Made by a program: the position numbers and the translations under genes
Notes under the pieces: generated by a model
What the model saw: the letters and a program-made list of their open reading frames with translations, nothing else
Told to the model about the DNA's origin: nothing
The model's database searches: none
Part shown: piece after piece, positions 44,374-54,110 of the stretch
Layout of the letters: every line of letters begins with the position of its first letter
Numbering within the stretch: position 1 is the stretch's first letter
Origin: Glaciecola nitratireducens FR1064
GTDB lineage: Bacteria; Pseudomonadota; Gammaproteobacteria; Enterobacterales; Alteromonadaceae
Length of the DNA: 64,000 nucleotides
Direction: 5' to 3'
Assembly: GCF_000226565.1 (NCBI RefSeq)
Contig: NC_016041.1
Location: 3,286,001 to 3,350,000, forward strand

Positions 44374-46002
44374 ATGGAAAGACGCGACTTTATCAAGTTA
44401 GGCGGCGCTGGCATGGGGGCATTATTAATGCCTGTAAGCGGCATGGCAGTATCACTTGATCAACTACTCGATAAACCGATGGATGTGGCTTACAAGAAAA
44501 AGCTAGCCGACATTGCTCTCAACGCAGCAAAAGCAGCTGGCGCAACTTATGCCGATGCGCGTATTGGCCGCTACTTGAACCAGTTTGTCAGAACTAGCGA
44601 AACCCGAGTAGATAACATTGTAAACACCGAGTCTGCAGGTATTGGTATTCGCGTTATTGCCAACGGTACGTGGGGATTTGCGTCTACTTCTAATATGACT
44701 CCTGATAGCATTGCGCAAACTGCTCAGCGTGCGGTAGCGGTAGCAAAAGCTAACTCCAAGTTCCAAACTTCTCCGGTTAAATTAGCCCCAGTAAAAGGTG
44801 TAGGCGACGTAAAGTGGCAGACTCCTATTACAAAAAACGCTTTTGAAGTGCCGATTAAAGACAAGGTCGATTTGCTGTTATCAGTAAACGATGCAGCCAT
44901 GGCAAATGGCGCTAACTTTATTAGTTCGACGTTGTTTCTAGTCAATGAGCAAAAATACTTCGCGTCTACTGACGGATCTTATATCGACCAAGACGTACAC
45001 CGTTTATGGGCACCATTTACTGCTACTGCAGTTGGTCCAGATGGCTTTAAACAGCGCACTGGTTTGGGTAACCCTGTAGGTATGGGCTACGAATATTTGG
45101 ACGGCCTCGAGAAAGACAAAATCAAAATTACTGGCGCGAACGTCGGCTATAACAACTCTTATGACATGCTAGAAGATGCAGCAGCTGCGGGTAAACAACT
45201 CAAAGCTAAGCTAAAAGCGAAGTCGGTTGAGCCAGGTAAATATGACTTAGTATTAGACCCTGCACACTTAATGCTGACCATTCATGAGTCGGTAGGACAT
45301 CCACTGGAGCTTGATAGAGTATTAGGCTACGAAGCCAACTATGCTGGCACCAGTTTCGCTACGCTCGACAAATGGAAGAGCGGAAAATTCCAGTATGGTT
45401 CTGATATCGTTAACCTGTTTGCCGATAAAACTCAGCCTTATTCGCTTGGTAACGTTGCTTATGATGACGAAGGCGTTAAAACCAAAGAGTGGGACTTGGT
45501 AAAAGACGGTATTTTGGTTAACTATCAAGCCACGCGCGATCAAGTACATATGATTGACCAAAACGAATCGCATGGCTGCAGCTACTCTCAAAGCTGGCGC
45601 GATGTTCAATTTCAACGCATGTCAAACGTATCATTGAAGCCCAACCCGAAAGATATTTCAGCTGAAGACGTTATCAAAGACGTGGAAAAAGGCATTTACA
45701 TTGCCGGTCGTGGCTCGTTCTCAATTGACCAACAGCGTTATAACTTCCAATTTGGTGGTCAGCTGTTTTATGAAATTAAAGACGGCAAAATTGTAGACCA
45801 AATTGAAGATGTTGCTTACCAATCAAACACGCAAGAGTTCTGGAATAGCTGCACTCAAATGGCGGGAAAATCTGACTACAGAGTCGGCGGTTCGTTCTTT
45901 GACGGCAAAGGCCAACCTTCTCAGGTAAGCGCGGTTTCGCATGGTTGTCCAACCACTCGATTCAATAACATCAACGTGATCAATACCGCACGTAACGTAT
46001 AA
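44374..46002 (+). CDS. Tat-exported TldD-like metalloprotease
   Basis: A 542-residue TldD/PmbA-family (peptidase U62) protein. TldD carries zinc and cuts unfolded or modified peptides together with TldE. The zinc motif HExxxH is seen as HESVGH at about 304-309, in the same context as in E. coli TldD. Unlike classic cytosolic TldD it starts with a twin-arginine signal, ERRDFIKLGGAGMGALLMPVSGMA, so it should be exported folded to the periplasm. It is followed after 30 bases by a TldE-like gene. It opens an eight-gene run in one direction. E. coli TldD has no such signal. Confidence 0.88.
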   Translation: MERRDFIKLGGAGMGALLMPVSGMAVSLDQLLDKPMDVAYKKKLADIALNAAKAAGATYADARIGRYLNQFVRTSETRVDNIVNTESAGIGIRVIANGTWGFASTSNMTPDSIAQTAQRAVAVAKANSKFQTSPVKLAPVKGVGDVKWQTPITKNAFEVPIKDKVDLLLSVNDAAMANGANFISSTLFLVNEQKYFASTDGSYIDQDVHRLWAPFTATAVGPDGFKQRTGLGNPVGMGYEYLDGLEKDKIKITGANVGYNNSYDMLEDAAAAGKQLKAKLKAKSVEPGKYDLVLDPAHLMLTIHESVGHPLELDRVLGYEANYAGTSFATLDKWKSGKFQYGSDIVNLFADKTQPYSLGNVAYDDEGVKTKEWDLVKDGILVNYQATRDQVHMIDQNESHGCSYSQSWRDVQFQRMSNVSLKPNPKDISAEDVIKDVEKGIYIAGRGSFSIDQQRYNFQFGGQLFYEIKDGKIVDQIEDVAYQSNTQEFWNSCTQMAGKSDYRVGGSFFDGKGQPSQVSAVSHGCPTTRFNNINVINTARNV

Positions 46003-46032
46003 GTTAGCAGCGAATAAAAAGGAATATTAAGA

Positions 46033-47376
46033 ATGACTATATTATCTGAAGCCAATGCAAAAGCGCTGCTAGAAAAAGTAATAAAACTGTCTAAAGCCGA
46101 CCAAGTGGAATGTAATTTAGATGGAAATATAGGTGGCAATATACGCTATGCACGCAATACCGTTTCTACAGCGGGTGAAGAGAGCGATTTAGTGTTGGTA
46201 GTGCAATCTACCTTTGGTAAACGCACCGGCACTGCGACTATTAACGAATTTGACGACGCCTCTTTGGCAAAAGTCGTAGAGCGCTCAGAAGAGCTAGCGA
46301 AACTAGCGCCTGAAAACGAAGAGTATATGCCAAACTTCGGCCCGCAAAAATACTTACCGTCAAATACCTACTTTGAGTCAACCGCTTCAATCAGTCCAGA
46401 AGATAGAGCGCAAGCTGCTGAAGATAGCATTGCTCCTTCCAAAAAGAATAAGTTAGTGGCTGCAGGATTTTTAGAAGAGCAAGTTCGGTTCAGAGCTATT
46501 ATGAACAATAAAGGTTTGTTCGCTTATAACAAAGATACCAACGTTGATTTTTCAGTGACAATTCGTACTGAAGACGGCAAGGGTTCCGGCTGGGTAACAC
46601 GAAACTACAGTGATTATAAGCTATTAGATACAGCTAAAGCGTCAAGCATCGCCATTATGAAATCTAAAAACTCCGTTGATGCAAAAGCATTAGAGCCAGG
46701 TAAATACACTGTTATTCTTGAGCCTGCAGCAAGCGTCGGTTTATTGGGCAACATGGTGCGTAATTTTGGGCAACGCGGCGCTGATGAAGGCAGAAGCTTC
46801 TTAAGCTACAAACTTAAAGAAGGTGAAGATGCTAGCAAAGCTCCGAAAAACCGCCTAGGTGAGAAAATGTTCGATGAGGTGGTCAATATTTATAGTGACC
46901 CGCAGCATCCCATAGCACCCGCAGCACCTTTCGGCGGGAACGGCTACCCGCGCAAGCGCACCGACTGGATTAAGAATGGTGTGGTAGTTAATATGCCTAA
47001 TTCACCCTACTGGGCGAAAAAAACAGAAGTGCCTTATATGCCTAGTGGCGGCAACATCATCATGGATGGCGGCGATCAGTCGCTTGAAGATATGATCAAG
47101 AGTACGCGCCGTGGCATATTGGTAACCCGTTTATGGTATATACGCTCTCTCGACCCGCAAAGCCTCTTGTATACAGGCTTAACCCGCGATGGCACATTCT
47201 ATATTGAAGATGGCAAAATTAAATATCCGATTAAGAACTTTCGTTTTAACGAGAGCCCAATTGTGATGCTCAATAATATAGAAGCACTAGGTAAACCTGA
47301 GCGGATCGATGGCAACATGATACCGCCGATGAAGATACGTGACTTTACCTTCAGCAGTTTATCTGACGCGGTATAG
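46033..47376 (+). CDS. TldE/PmbA-like partner of the exported TldD
   Basis: A 447-residue TldD/PmbA-family protein without the HExxxH zinc site, as expected for the TldE partner, which shapes the active-site tunnel of the TldD-TldE heterodimer. Shared features include an N-terminal region with IRYARNTVSTAGEESD, YTVILEPAASVGLLGNM where TldD has its zinc site region, and a C-terminal beta domain with FYIEDGKIKYPIKNFRFNESP. It has no signal peptide, unlike its partner, so if it works in the periplasm it must travel with the folded TldD through Tat. GGA lies upstream of the ATG. Confidence 0.85.
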   Translation: MTILSEANAKALLEKVIKLSKADQVECNLDGNIGGNIRYARNTVSTAGEESDLVLVVQSTFGKRTGTATINEFDDASLAKVVERSEELAKLAPENEEYMPNFGPQKYLPSNTYFESTASISPEDRAQAAEDSIAPSKKNKLVAAGFLEEQVRFRAIMNNKGLFAYNKDTNVDFSVTIRTEDGKGSGWVTRNYSDYKLLDTAKASSIAIMKSKNSVDAKALEPGKYTVILEPAASVGLLGNMVRNFGQRGADEGRSFLSYKLKEGEDASKAPKNRLGEKMFDEVVNIYSDPQHPIAPAAPFGGNGYPRKRTDWIKNGVVVNMPNSPYWAKKTEVPYMPSGGNIIMDGGDQSLEDMIKSTRRGILVTRLWYIRSLDPQSLLYTGLTRDGTFYIEDGKIKYPIKNFRFNESPIVMLNNIEALGKPERIDGNMIPPMKIRDFTFSSLSDAV

Positions 47377-47446
47377 TGGTAAGTAAAATGGCATAGGTAA
47401 GCGTGAATAGAGTGAGTGTGAATAAACGAAGTAGGACAAAACGGAA

Positions 47447-48157
47447 GTGGTAAATGTAAATCGCCGACAGTTTATTCAATCGATCTTGGCGGTAGCAGTG
47501 AGCTCGGCTCTGCCACTCACTGCAGCACACGGATTGAGCAGTGAATACGACTTTTATTTTACGCGCCTAAGCTATGAATCGGGGAATTGGGAGGTTGACG
47601 AGCGTATGCCCGCTAACGTCCTCAATTCCTTGATTGAATACACCAGCCTGCGAGTTGATTTAACTGAGCGGGTGATTGCACTTTCTGACCCCACGATGCT
47701 CAGTTCGCCCTTTTGCTATATGGCTGGACACCGTTTGGTACAGTTCAATTCTCAAGAACGACAGCACTTCAAAACCTACGTGGAAAACGGCGGGTTTGTG
47801 TTTGTTGACGACTGTAACCACGACATAGACGGCATGTTTGCGCGCACATTTGAAGCGCAAATGGCCCAAATGTTTGGCGCAGAAGCATTGCAAAAAATCC
47901 CTAATGATCACCCTATTTACTCCTCTTTCTTCGAATTTGATGGTCCACCGCGTACCTCTGTTGAGTTGAATGGATGGGGCGATGATTTGGTTCATGAATA
48001 CTTAAAAGCGATTGAGATAAACGGCCGTATTGCGGTGCTTTACAGTAATAAAGACTTAGGCTGCGAATGGGATTACGACTTCCGAAACAAACGTTGGTTA
48101 AGAGTCGATAACACCAAGTTTGCCGTCAACATTGTGGTCTACGCCATGACGGCCTAG
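47447..48157 (+). CDS. DUF4159 protein with Tat signal
   Basis: A 236-residue exported protein. The N-terminus NRRQFIQSILAVAVSSALPLTAAHG is a twin-arginine signal. The rest is a DUF4159 domain, a flavodoxin-like or glutamine-amidotransferase-like fold, with FYFTRLSYESGNWEVDERMPANVLNSLIEYTSLRVD and GGFVFVDDCNHDIDGMFARTF, both family marks. The activity of DUF4159 is not known; the family recurs with MoxR, DUF58 and BatA genes. The start is GTG at 47447, with AGGAC about 10 bases upstream. Confidence 0.85.
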   Translation: MVNVNRRQFIQSILAVAVSSALPLTAAHGLSSEYDFYFTRLSYESGNWEVDERMPANVLNSLIEYTSLRVDLTERVIALSDPTMLSSPFCYMAGHRLVQFNSQERQHFKTYVENGGFVFVDDCNHDIDGMFARTFEAQMAQMFGAEALQKIPNDHPIYSSFFEFDGPPRTSVELNGWGDDLVHEYLKAIEINGRIAVLYSNKDLGCEWDYDFRNKRWLRVDNTKFAVNIVVYAMTA

Positions 48158-48216
48158 CCTGAATAGAGTTTCAATTTTCAAATAAAACCAATAATAAAAA
48201 TAAGAGATAGCCTCAA

Positions 48217-49215
48217 ATGAATGAAGAACAAGTTAATGCTTTACTGGCTAAGTTAGACTTAGTTAGCGATGAGGTCGGTAAAGTGATAGTGGGCCAAAAA
48301 GATGTCGTCACGCAATTACTTGTTAGCATAATGGCAGGCGGTCACTGTTTGCTAGAAGGAGTACCTGGCCTAGCGAAAACGCTTATGGTAAGCACCTTGT
48401 CAGACACCTTAGAGCTGGATTTTAAACGAGTACAATTTACCCCTGATCTTATGCCAAGCGACATTGTGGGGACCGAAATTTTAGAAACCGATAAAAATAG
48501 TGGCGAACGCTTCTTTAAGTTCCAACAAGGTCCTGTGTTCACGAATATACTATTGGCCGACGAAATTAACCGAACCCCGGCAAAAACTCAGGCTGCGCTA
48601 CTTGAGGCCATGCAAGAAAAACACGTGAGCTATGGTGGTAAACATTACCCCTTGCCGCGACCTTTCTTTGTTTTGGCAACTCAGAATCCTGTTGAACAAG
48701 CGGGCACATATCCCCTACCCGAAGCTCAGCTTGACCGTTTTTTAATGTTTATTAGAGTTGATTACCCAAGCTCGTTAGATGAGATAGAAATACTAAAACG
48801 AACGACCGGCACCTATGTTGCTAAGCCTGAGCAAACCTTGAATGCGGATGAGGTGATTGCTTTACAGGACCTCACTCGTCAAGTTGAAATTGGCGAGCCC
48901 TTATTACAGTATGTATCTGACTTAGTGCGCAGTACACGTACCGAAGGCGCCAGTATTGATGAAGTGATTGATTATGTGCGCTGGGGAGCTGGACCGAGAG
49001 CCGGACAAGCTTTAGTCCTTTGCGCTAAAGCCCAAGCGCTTTTGAACCATCGTTTTGCGGTGACAATAGCCGACATTCAAAGCATTGCCCACAGCGTATT
49101 ACGACATAGAATTCTACTGAATTTCAAAGCCGAAGCTGAAGGCGTAACGACCAACACATTAATCGACGCTTTACTGAAAGCTGTACCGAAACCACAAAGC
49201 GCTCTGAGCTCTTAG
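48217..49215 (+). CDS. MoxR-family AAA+ ATPase
   Basis: A 332-residue AAA+ ATPase of the MoxR group. Walker A GVPGLAKT at 48-55, Walker B LLADEINRTP at about 113, sensor 1 ATQNPVEQAGTYPLPEAQLDRF, and sensor 2 (WGAGPRAGQAL) are present. MoxR ATPases act as chaperones that mature protein complexes together with VWA proteins. Downstream is a DUF58 protein, the usual MoxR partner, and a BatA-like one. It is cytosolic. The gap to DUF4159 is 59 bases. Confidence 0.93.
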   Translation: MNEEQVNALLAKLDLVSDEVGKVIVGQKDVVTQLLVSIMAGGHCLLEGVPGLAKTLMVSTLSDTLELDFKRVQFTPDLMPSDIVGTEILETDKNSGERFFKFQQGPVFTNILLADEINRTPAKTQAALLEAMQEKHVSYGGKHYPLPRPFFVLATQNPVEQAGTYPLPEAQLDRFLMFIRVDYPSSLDEIEILKRTTGTYVAKPEQTLNADEVIALQDLTRQVEIGEPLLQYVSDLVRSTRTEGASIDEVIDYVRWGAGPRAGQALVLCAKAQALLNHRFAVTIADIQSIAHSVLRHRILLNFKAEAEGVTTNTLIDALLKAVPKPQSALSS

Positions 49216-49289
49216 TTTCAATTAAACCAAGTGCCTTGAACAGTCACCTTGAACAGATAACGCAACATTAGGATGCTTTGCTTTTTGTT

Positions 49290-50189
49290 ATGCACACTTT
49301 AATCAATCCAGCTCTGCTAGCACAACTAAAGGACCTGCCGCTTGTTGCAAAAACAGTGGCTCAGGGTTTTTTATACGGCATGCATACAAGTCAACAGCGC
49401 GGCAGCGGCATGGAGTTTAGTCAATATAGGGCTTACGAGCCAGGTGATCCTCTTAGCAATATTGACTGGAAACTATTTGCGCGCAGTGATCGTTATTTTG
49501 TGCGCGAAGCAGAGCGCGAAAGTAATATTCAAGTGTGGTTTTTAATTGATGCAAGCGCGTCTATGTTGCAACAGTCTTCAGTTAGCGTAAAAGGCGCTTG
49601 GCATAAACTAGATTACGCTAAGCATTTAGTGGCAACTATGAGTTACTTAGCGCAGCAGCAGGGTGACTCTGTTGGTTTACTCGGTTTATCTAGTCATGCT
49701 GCAGAGCTATTGCCTGCTCATTCTGGCTATCAGCATTGGCAAAAGACAGTGCTGCATTTAGCAAAGCTTGAGTCAGGCACGATGTTCCCCTCACTCGATT
49801 TTATTCAGCAGCAACTGGCAAAGGTGCGCGAGCACGGCGTTATTATCATGCTGAGCGACTTCTATGAAAATCAAGATGAAATAATAGGGGCTTTGCAGCA
49901 CTTGCAAAGTCCTAGAACAGACGTCATTGGCATGCAGCTTATCAGTCAAGATGAGCTGAGTTTCGCTTACAAAGGTCTTGTGCACTTTGAAGATAGAGAA
50001 AGCAAACAACGGCTTACTTTATCTGCAGCAGCCGCTAAAAAAGCGTATTTAGACAATTTGTCTAATTTTAACTTAGGCCTGCAAAATAAATTGCAAAGCA
50101 TGGGTATTACTCACTATCAGGTCAACATAGATGAGCCTATGGATGCAACCTTGCGTCGCTTTCTAAAAGTACGAGCGAAATCTTTATGA
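49290..50189 (+). CDS. DUF58 (VWA-like) protein
   Basis: A 299-residue cytosolic protein of the DUF58 family, a von Willebrand A-like fold that commonly partners MoxR. The family signature RGSGMEFSQYRAYEPGDPLSNIDWKLFARSDRYFVREAERESN is followed by WFLIDASASML, the metal-ion-binding DxSxS-like motif. Two other starts exist: TTG at 49278 with AGGA close by, and the ATG at 49290, taken here as it gives the family-like beginning. It overlaps the next gene with ATGA. Confidence 0.88.
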   Translation: MHTLINPALLAQLKDLPLVAKTVAQGFLYGMHTSQQRGSGMEFSQYRAYEPGDPLSNIDWKLFARSDRYFVREAERESNIQVWFLIDASASMLQQSSVSVKGAWHKLDYAKHLVATMSYLAQQQGDSVGLLGLSSHAAELLPAHSGYQHWQKTVLHLAKLESGTMFPSLDFIQQQLAKVREHGVIIMLSDFYENQDEIIGALQHLQSPRTDVIGMQLISQDELSFAYKGLVHFEDRESKQRLTLSAAAAKKAYLDNLSNFNLGLQNKLQSMGITHYQVNIDEPMDATLRRFLKVRAKSL

Positions 50190-51598
50190 TTGGGTTATGG
50201 GTCTTTTTAGCCTTAGCAATACCTGTTGCGGTGCATATTTTTAGCCGCAGTGAAGGTAAAGTCGTTCCTTTTCCGTTTTTAGATCTATTGCCAAAACAAG
50301 CAGCGCCGAACGAATTACAAATTCAACTGCGGCAAAAATGGCTGTTACTGGTGCGCTTGTTGTTGGTCGCTAGCGCCTGCGCATTGTTAACATTAGCATT
50401 GCTCAGTGACTGGTGGTCTGAATCATGGTTAAAACAGTCTTTAGCCCAAGCATTATCCTTACCCTCTTCAGCGCCTACGCTGGTAATTACTCAAGACTGG
50501 TGGACACTCTCAAGCCCAGAAAGCCAACAAACTTTGCTGACGGCGTTAACTAGCGAGCAAAGTATTGCGCAAACTCAAGAAGTCATTCTTATTCATTATG
50601 CCAATGCAAAAGAAAAGATAAGCCGTGTAGATAAAAGCGATTTCATTAGCCTTGCACAGCAAAATAAAGTGTTTGCCCAAGCTGACACGGACATCGCTTG
50701 GAATGACGCCTTTAACAACAATAGCGACGCAGCAGGTAATGCCAGAAAACCCACTATGCAGCTAAGATTAATAGATAATATTTGGTCAATTGTTCACGCA
50801 ATCTCGACTAACGTGCCAATAGATTCGCCTATTCACGTATACACCAGTAACCGGCATTCACAATTTATCGGTGTCCGACCTTATATTGAGCATGAGCTGC
50901 AGTGGCATATCAAGGGTCTGCCTGATGCTGATGCTACCGCCACCGAAAAAGCACCGATTCAGGTCGCCATCATTCGGACGGATCAGTTATCTAATTCTTC
51001 ACAAACTTTATTTTTACTTGAGCAAGCACTTAGCGCCTTGGCCCTCATACATCCCATCGAGATTGATATTATTGAAGCAGATGCTGCTGATTATATGTTT
51101 GCTCAAGCAACGCCAGACAAAGCCAACTCAAGTCCTCCAACGGCTGACGACACCATTACACAAAATGAGAAGCGCAACGCTACAAATGCAAAACCGTTAA
51201 GCTATGTAAAATATGATGCCTTAATTGTCGATTTTGCGCTGAACCATACGACTAGCCTTCACCCCAATGCCGTTTCCTTATCGTCATTGCCGCCTCCTAA
51301 CGAACTCGAGTTTATTGCTGCCTTAGGACAAGTTGTATTCGCAAAAAGACAGCGAGAATTAGCGCTGTTTAGCACGTCTATATTGAACGAAAAAATTGAG
51401 ATGAACGATAAGTCTAGCGCAAGCGACGCAGCAATCGTATCGCCCCTAGCAAATCCGAATGAGCACCCTTTCCAACGCATTCTAATACTTGTTCTGCTCA
51501 TTTTATTTGTGCTCGAGCGATTGATGAGTGAGTCACTTAAATTTGCCCAAACCACAGCCACGCTGAATGATAATGGCACGCTGAGCAAGAATGGATAG
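50186..51598 (+). CDS. BatA-like membrane protein
   Basis: A 470-residue inner-membrane protein. The first 80 residues form the BatA (aerotolerance regulator N-terminal) domain: LWVFLALAIPVAVHIF, VVPFPFLDLL, and KWLLLVRLLLVASACALLTLAL. The central part is a soluble domain without clear VWA metal residues, and a last membrane helix sits near residues 430-447 (FQRILILVLLILFVLERL). It overlaps its upstream neighbour by four bases and its downstream neighbour by eight. A role in assembling a MoxR-DUF58 membrane module is inferred from family pairing. Confidence 0.8.
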   Translation: MIGLWVFLALAIPVAVHIFSRSEGKVVPFPFLDLLPKQAAPNELQIQLRQKWLLLVRLLLVASACALLTLALLSDWWSESWLKQSLAQALSLPSSAPTLVITQDWWTLSSPESQQTLLTALTSEQSIAQTQEVILIHYANAKEKISRVDKSDFISLAQQNKVFAQADTDIAWNDAFNNNSDAAGNARKPTMQLRLIDNIWSIVHAISTNVPIDSPIHVYTSNRHSQFIGVRPYIEHELQWHIKGLPDADATATEKAPIQVAIIRTDQLSNSSQTLFLLEQALSALALIHPIEIDIIEADAADYMFAQATPDKANSSPPTADDTITQNEKRNATNAKPLSYVKYDALIVDFALNHTTSLHPNAVSLSSLPPPNELEFIAALGQVVFAKRQRELALFSTSILNEKIEMNDKSSASDAAIVSPLANPNEHPFQRILILVLLILFVLERLMSESLKFAQTTATLNDNGTLSKNG

Positions 51599-54110
51599 CA
51601 TTTTGAATACTTACTCCGGTACTATCCAAGCACTAATTAATCCTCACCTAGAGGGGATTAAGCGCCAGCGCATGCAGCATTCGATAATAAAAGCGTGCAG
51701 GTATGGTATTCCAGCTAGTGCGATATTAGTCGCGCTGTATATCATTTTTTGGCCTGACGCCGTGGCTAAGCTTTCGGCACTAGGGCAAACCCTACTAAAC
51801 AAACAAACTGTTGAGATATTATTTACATTGGTCCCAGCCTTAATGCTTTGGCTAGTGCTTTCAATTACCCTATTTGTCATTTACTTTCTTTATTTGTTGT
51901 ATCGAAGAAAAGCCAGTCCGACATACTCAGAGTTGCTCCATCACTTAAATAGAGAATATCCAGCACTGGAAGAGAGTGCGCATTTGGCCCTGTTTGCGCC
52001 CAGCGATTTATCCGTATTACAGTCAATGCAATTACAGCGGGTTTTACCCTCGCTATTAAACATACTTGGGTCGTCTGAGCCTATATTGCAGCTAACGAGC
52101 AATCGTCAAAAAACGTTCATACGTCTGCTTTTTACAATCCTGGCGAGTGCTGTATTAGTGATTGGCGTTATTTCAGCCAATCATCAGGAATATTCATCAG
52201 AAAGCCCTGTGAACGTGAATGTGCCTAAGCAGAAAGTCGTTGCTAATTACTTACCTCAACTGATCGTTTCTGTTAATGCACCAAGTTACACGCAGCAACC
52301 CAGTTTTTCGCAAAGCGAATTAGATATTAACGTTCTGCAAGGCTCTGTCATTGAGTGGCTCATTCCACTTGATGATAACGAAGGGGTAGATAATAACGAA
52401 GGGGTAAATAATAACGCTGAATTTGAATTAACCTTAAGTAACGGAGACGTACTGCCGTTTGCAAGAATAGAGCGCGGTTACAGCTTAACTTATGTCGCTA
52501 ATGCAGCAGCAGTTTATTCCATTATGCAATTCACACCCAGCGCCAACTTTTCAACCGATATTGCTACGCTAAGCGTTAAAATGGATGCAAAACCCGTCAT
52601 CAAGATTAAACAACCCTTGTTAACAATTACCGAATTAGCCAAAAATAGCGTTCCGGTATTGAATACTGAGGTTGAAATATCCGACGACTACGGCTTGAGT
52701 AATGTCAAAATTGTTGCTTCCATCGCAAAAGGTTCTGGCGAGTCGGTAAAGTTTAGAGATCAAACATTTAGCTTTGATAGCTCTTCTCAGGATAGCTCTT
52801 CCGAAGATAGCGAGTCCCAGGTAGACGATAAAAATAGCTATGTAAAGCGTTGGGATCTGGCTGCCCTTGATATGTCACCAGGTGATGAACTGTATTTCAG
52901 TATTCATGCGAGTGACAACAAAACGCCTGAGTCACAAACAAGTATATCGCCAACAAGAATTGTTCGCTGGCTGGAAGACGAGCAGCAAGGCATTACAAGC
53001 GATGGCGTTGTAATTGACTTTATCCCCGAATATTTCAAAAGCCAACGACAAATTATTATTGAAACTGAAGCATTAATTGAGCAACAGGATTCAATGAGCA
53101 CAGAAGTATTCAAGCGAACATCACGTGCACTCGCTATCGATCAATCCGACCTAAAGCAGTCTTATGGTCAATATTTAGGCGATGAGTTTGAATCGGGCGT
53201 TATGCATACCATGGAAGCGGGCCCGGCTGTCCCTAGCGCAGATGAACATGACCATTCAGACGAGGATGAAGGCGCTGGCAATGAAGAAAGTAACCATGAC
53301 TCTGAACACTCACATGAAAGCGACAGCAGCGGAGGCGGCAACGACCAAGCCATTGACTTATCGGGTTATCAGCAAGTTATCGAACAATATGGTCATAATC
53401 ACGGCGAAGTTGACATCGGTTTTATCAAAACATCCGAAGGACAGATCAATCCAAAAGTATTGATGAAACGCGCAGTAGCTGAAATGTGGCAAGCAGAATT
53501 GCATTTGCAGCTATCATCGCCTGCGCTTGCCTTACCTTATGAAAAGGAAGCGCTGAACTATTTGAATCGAGCCAAACAGGCAGAACGCATTTATGTAAAA
53601 CGTTTAGGGTTCGAGCCGCCTCCAGTTAGCGAAGAGCGTCGTTACCAAGGAAAATTGAAGGATATATTGAGCTATCAGCGCAGCACTCAAGCCTCCTTGC
53701 CAGCCAATCTCAATACTAAAGTGCTCGCGTTTATGGCGGCTGTGAACCACGCAGTTACCCTGCAGCACGATCTGCAGCACGACAATTTGCAAAAAAAACT
53801 CTCGCCCAGTGAGCGACAGACCGTTGATGACATGGCACAGTTACTAACAGACCGTTTGAATCAGTCACCTGAATGGGTAGAACAGTTAGCGACGATAAAA
53901 CGCATCCAAATGGCAAATTCATTTGCCCTTGATAATTGTGAAGCCTGCCTGCCAAACCTCATGGTCGATTTAAACACATTATTATCTACCCAAATTGCGC
54001 CACCGTTGCTGCGTCAAAGTGCTCTCTCAACGCAGAATGCTGCAAGCAAGGCATACTCAGAGATGTTGCTGCAGCTCAGCCCGGCCCCAAGTCAGGAGCC
54101 TAATCGATGA
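51591..54110 (+). CDS. Large membrane protein, DUF4175-like
   Basis: An 839-residue protein with membrane helices near residues 37-53, 75-100 and 172-190, then a long soluble region with Ig-like strands (LPQLIVSVNAPSYTQQPSF...) and a helical C-terminal part. The layout resembles DUF4175 proteins, which are found with MoxR-DUF58-BatA operons, but I cannot assign the family firmly. Around residues 545-585 is a strongly acidic stretch with many His (DEHDHSDEDEGAGN and onward), perhaps a metal-binding or flexible linker. An NNEGV repeat occurs at about 264-274. Function unknown. Confidence 0.7.
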   Translation: MDSILNTYSGTIQALINPHLEGIKRQRMQHSIIKACRYGIPASAILVALYIIFWPDAVAKLSALGQTLLNKQTVEILFTLVPALMLWLVLSITLFVIYFLYLLYRRKASPTYSELLHHLNREYPALEESAHLALFAPSDLSVLQSMQLQRVLPSLLNILGSSEPILQLTSNRQKTFIRLLFTILASAVLVIGVISANHQEYSSESPVNVNVPKQKVVANYLPQLIVSVNAPSYTQQPSFSQSELDINVLQGSVIEWLIPLDDNEGVDNNEGVNNNAEFELTLSNGDVLPFARIERGYSLTYVANAAAVYSIMQFTPSANFSTDIATLSVKMDAKPVIKIKQPLLTITELAKNSVPVLNTEVEISDDYGLSNVKIVASIAKGSGESVKFRDQTFSFDSSSQDSSSEDSESQVDDKNSYVKRWDLAALDMSPGDELYFSIHASDNKTPESQTSISPTRIVRWLEDEQQGITSDGVVIDFIPEYFKSQRQIIIETEALIEQQDSMSTEVFKRTSRALAIDQSDLKQSYGQYLGDEFESGVMHTMEAGPAVPSADEHDHSDEDEGAGNEESNHDSEHSHESDSSGGGNDQAIDLSGYQQVIEQYGHNHGEVDIGFIKTSEGQINPKVLMKRAVAEMWQAELHLQLSSPALALPYEKEALNYLNRAKQAERIYVKRLGFEPPPVSEERRYQGKLKDILSYQRSTQASLPANLNTKVLAFMAAVNHAVTLQHDLQHDNLQKKLSPSERQTVDDMAQLLTDRLNQSPEWVEQLATIKRIQMANSFALDNCEACLPNLMVDLNTLLSTQIAPPLLRQSALSTQNAASKAYSEMLLQLSPAPSQEPNR

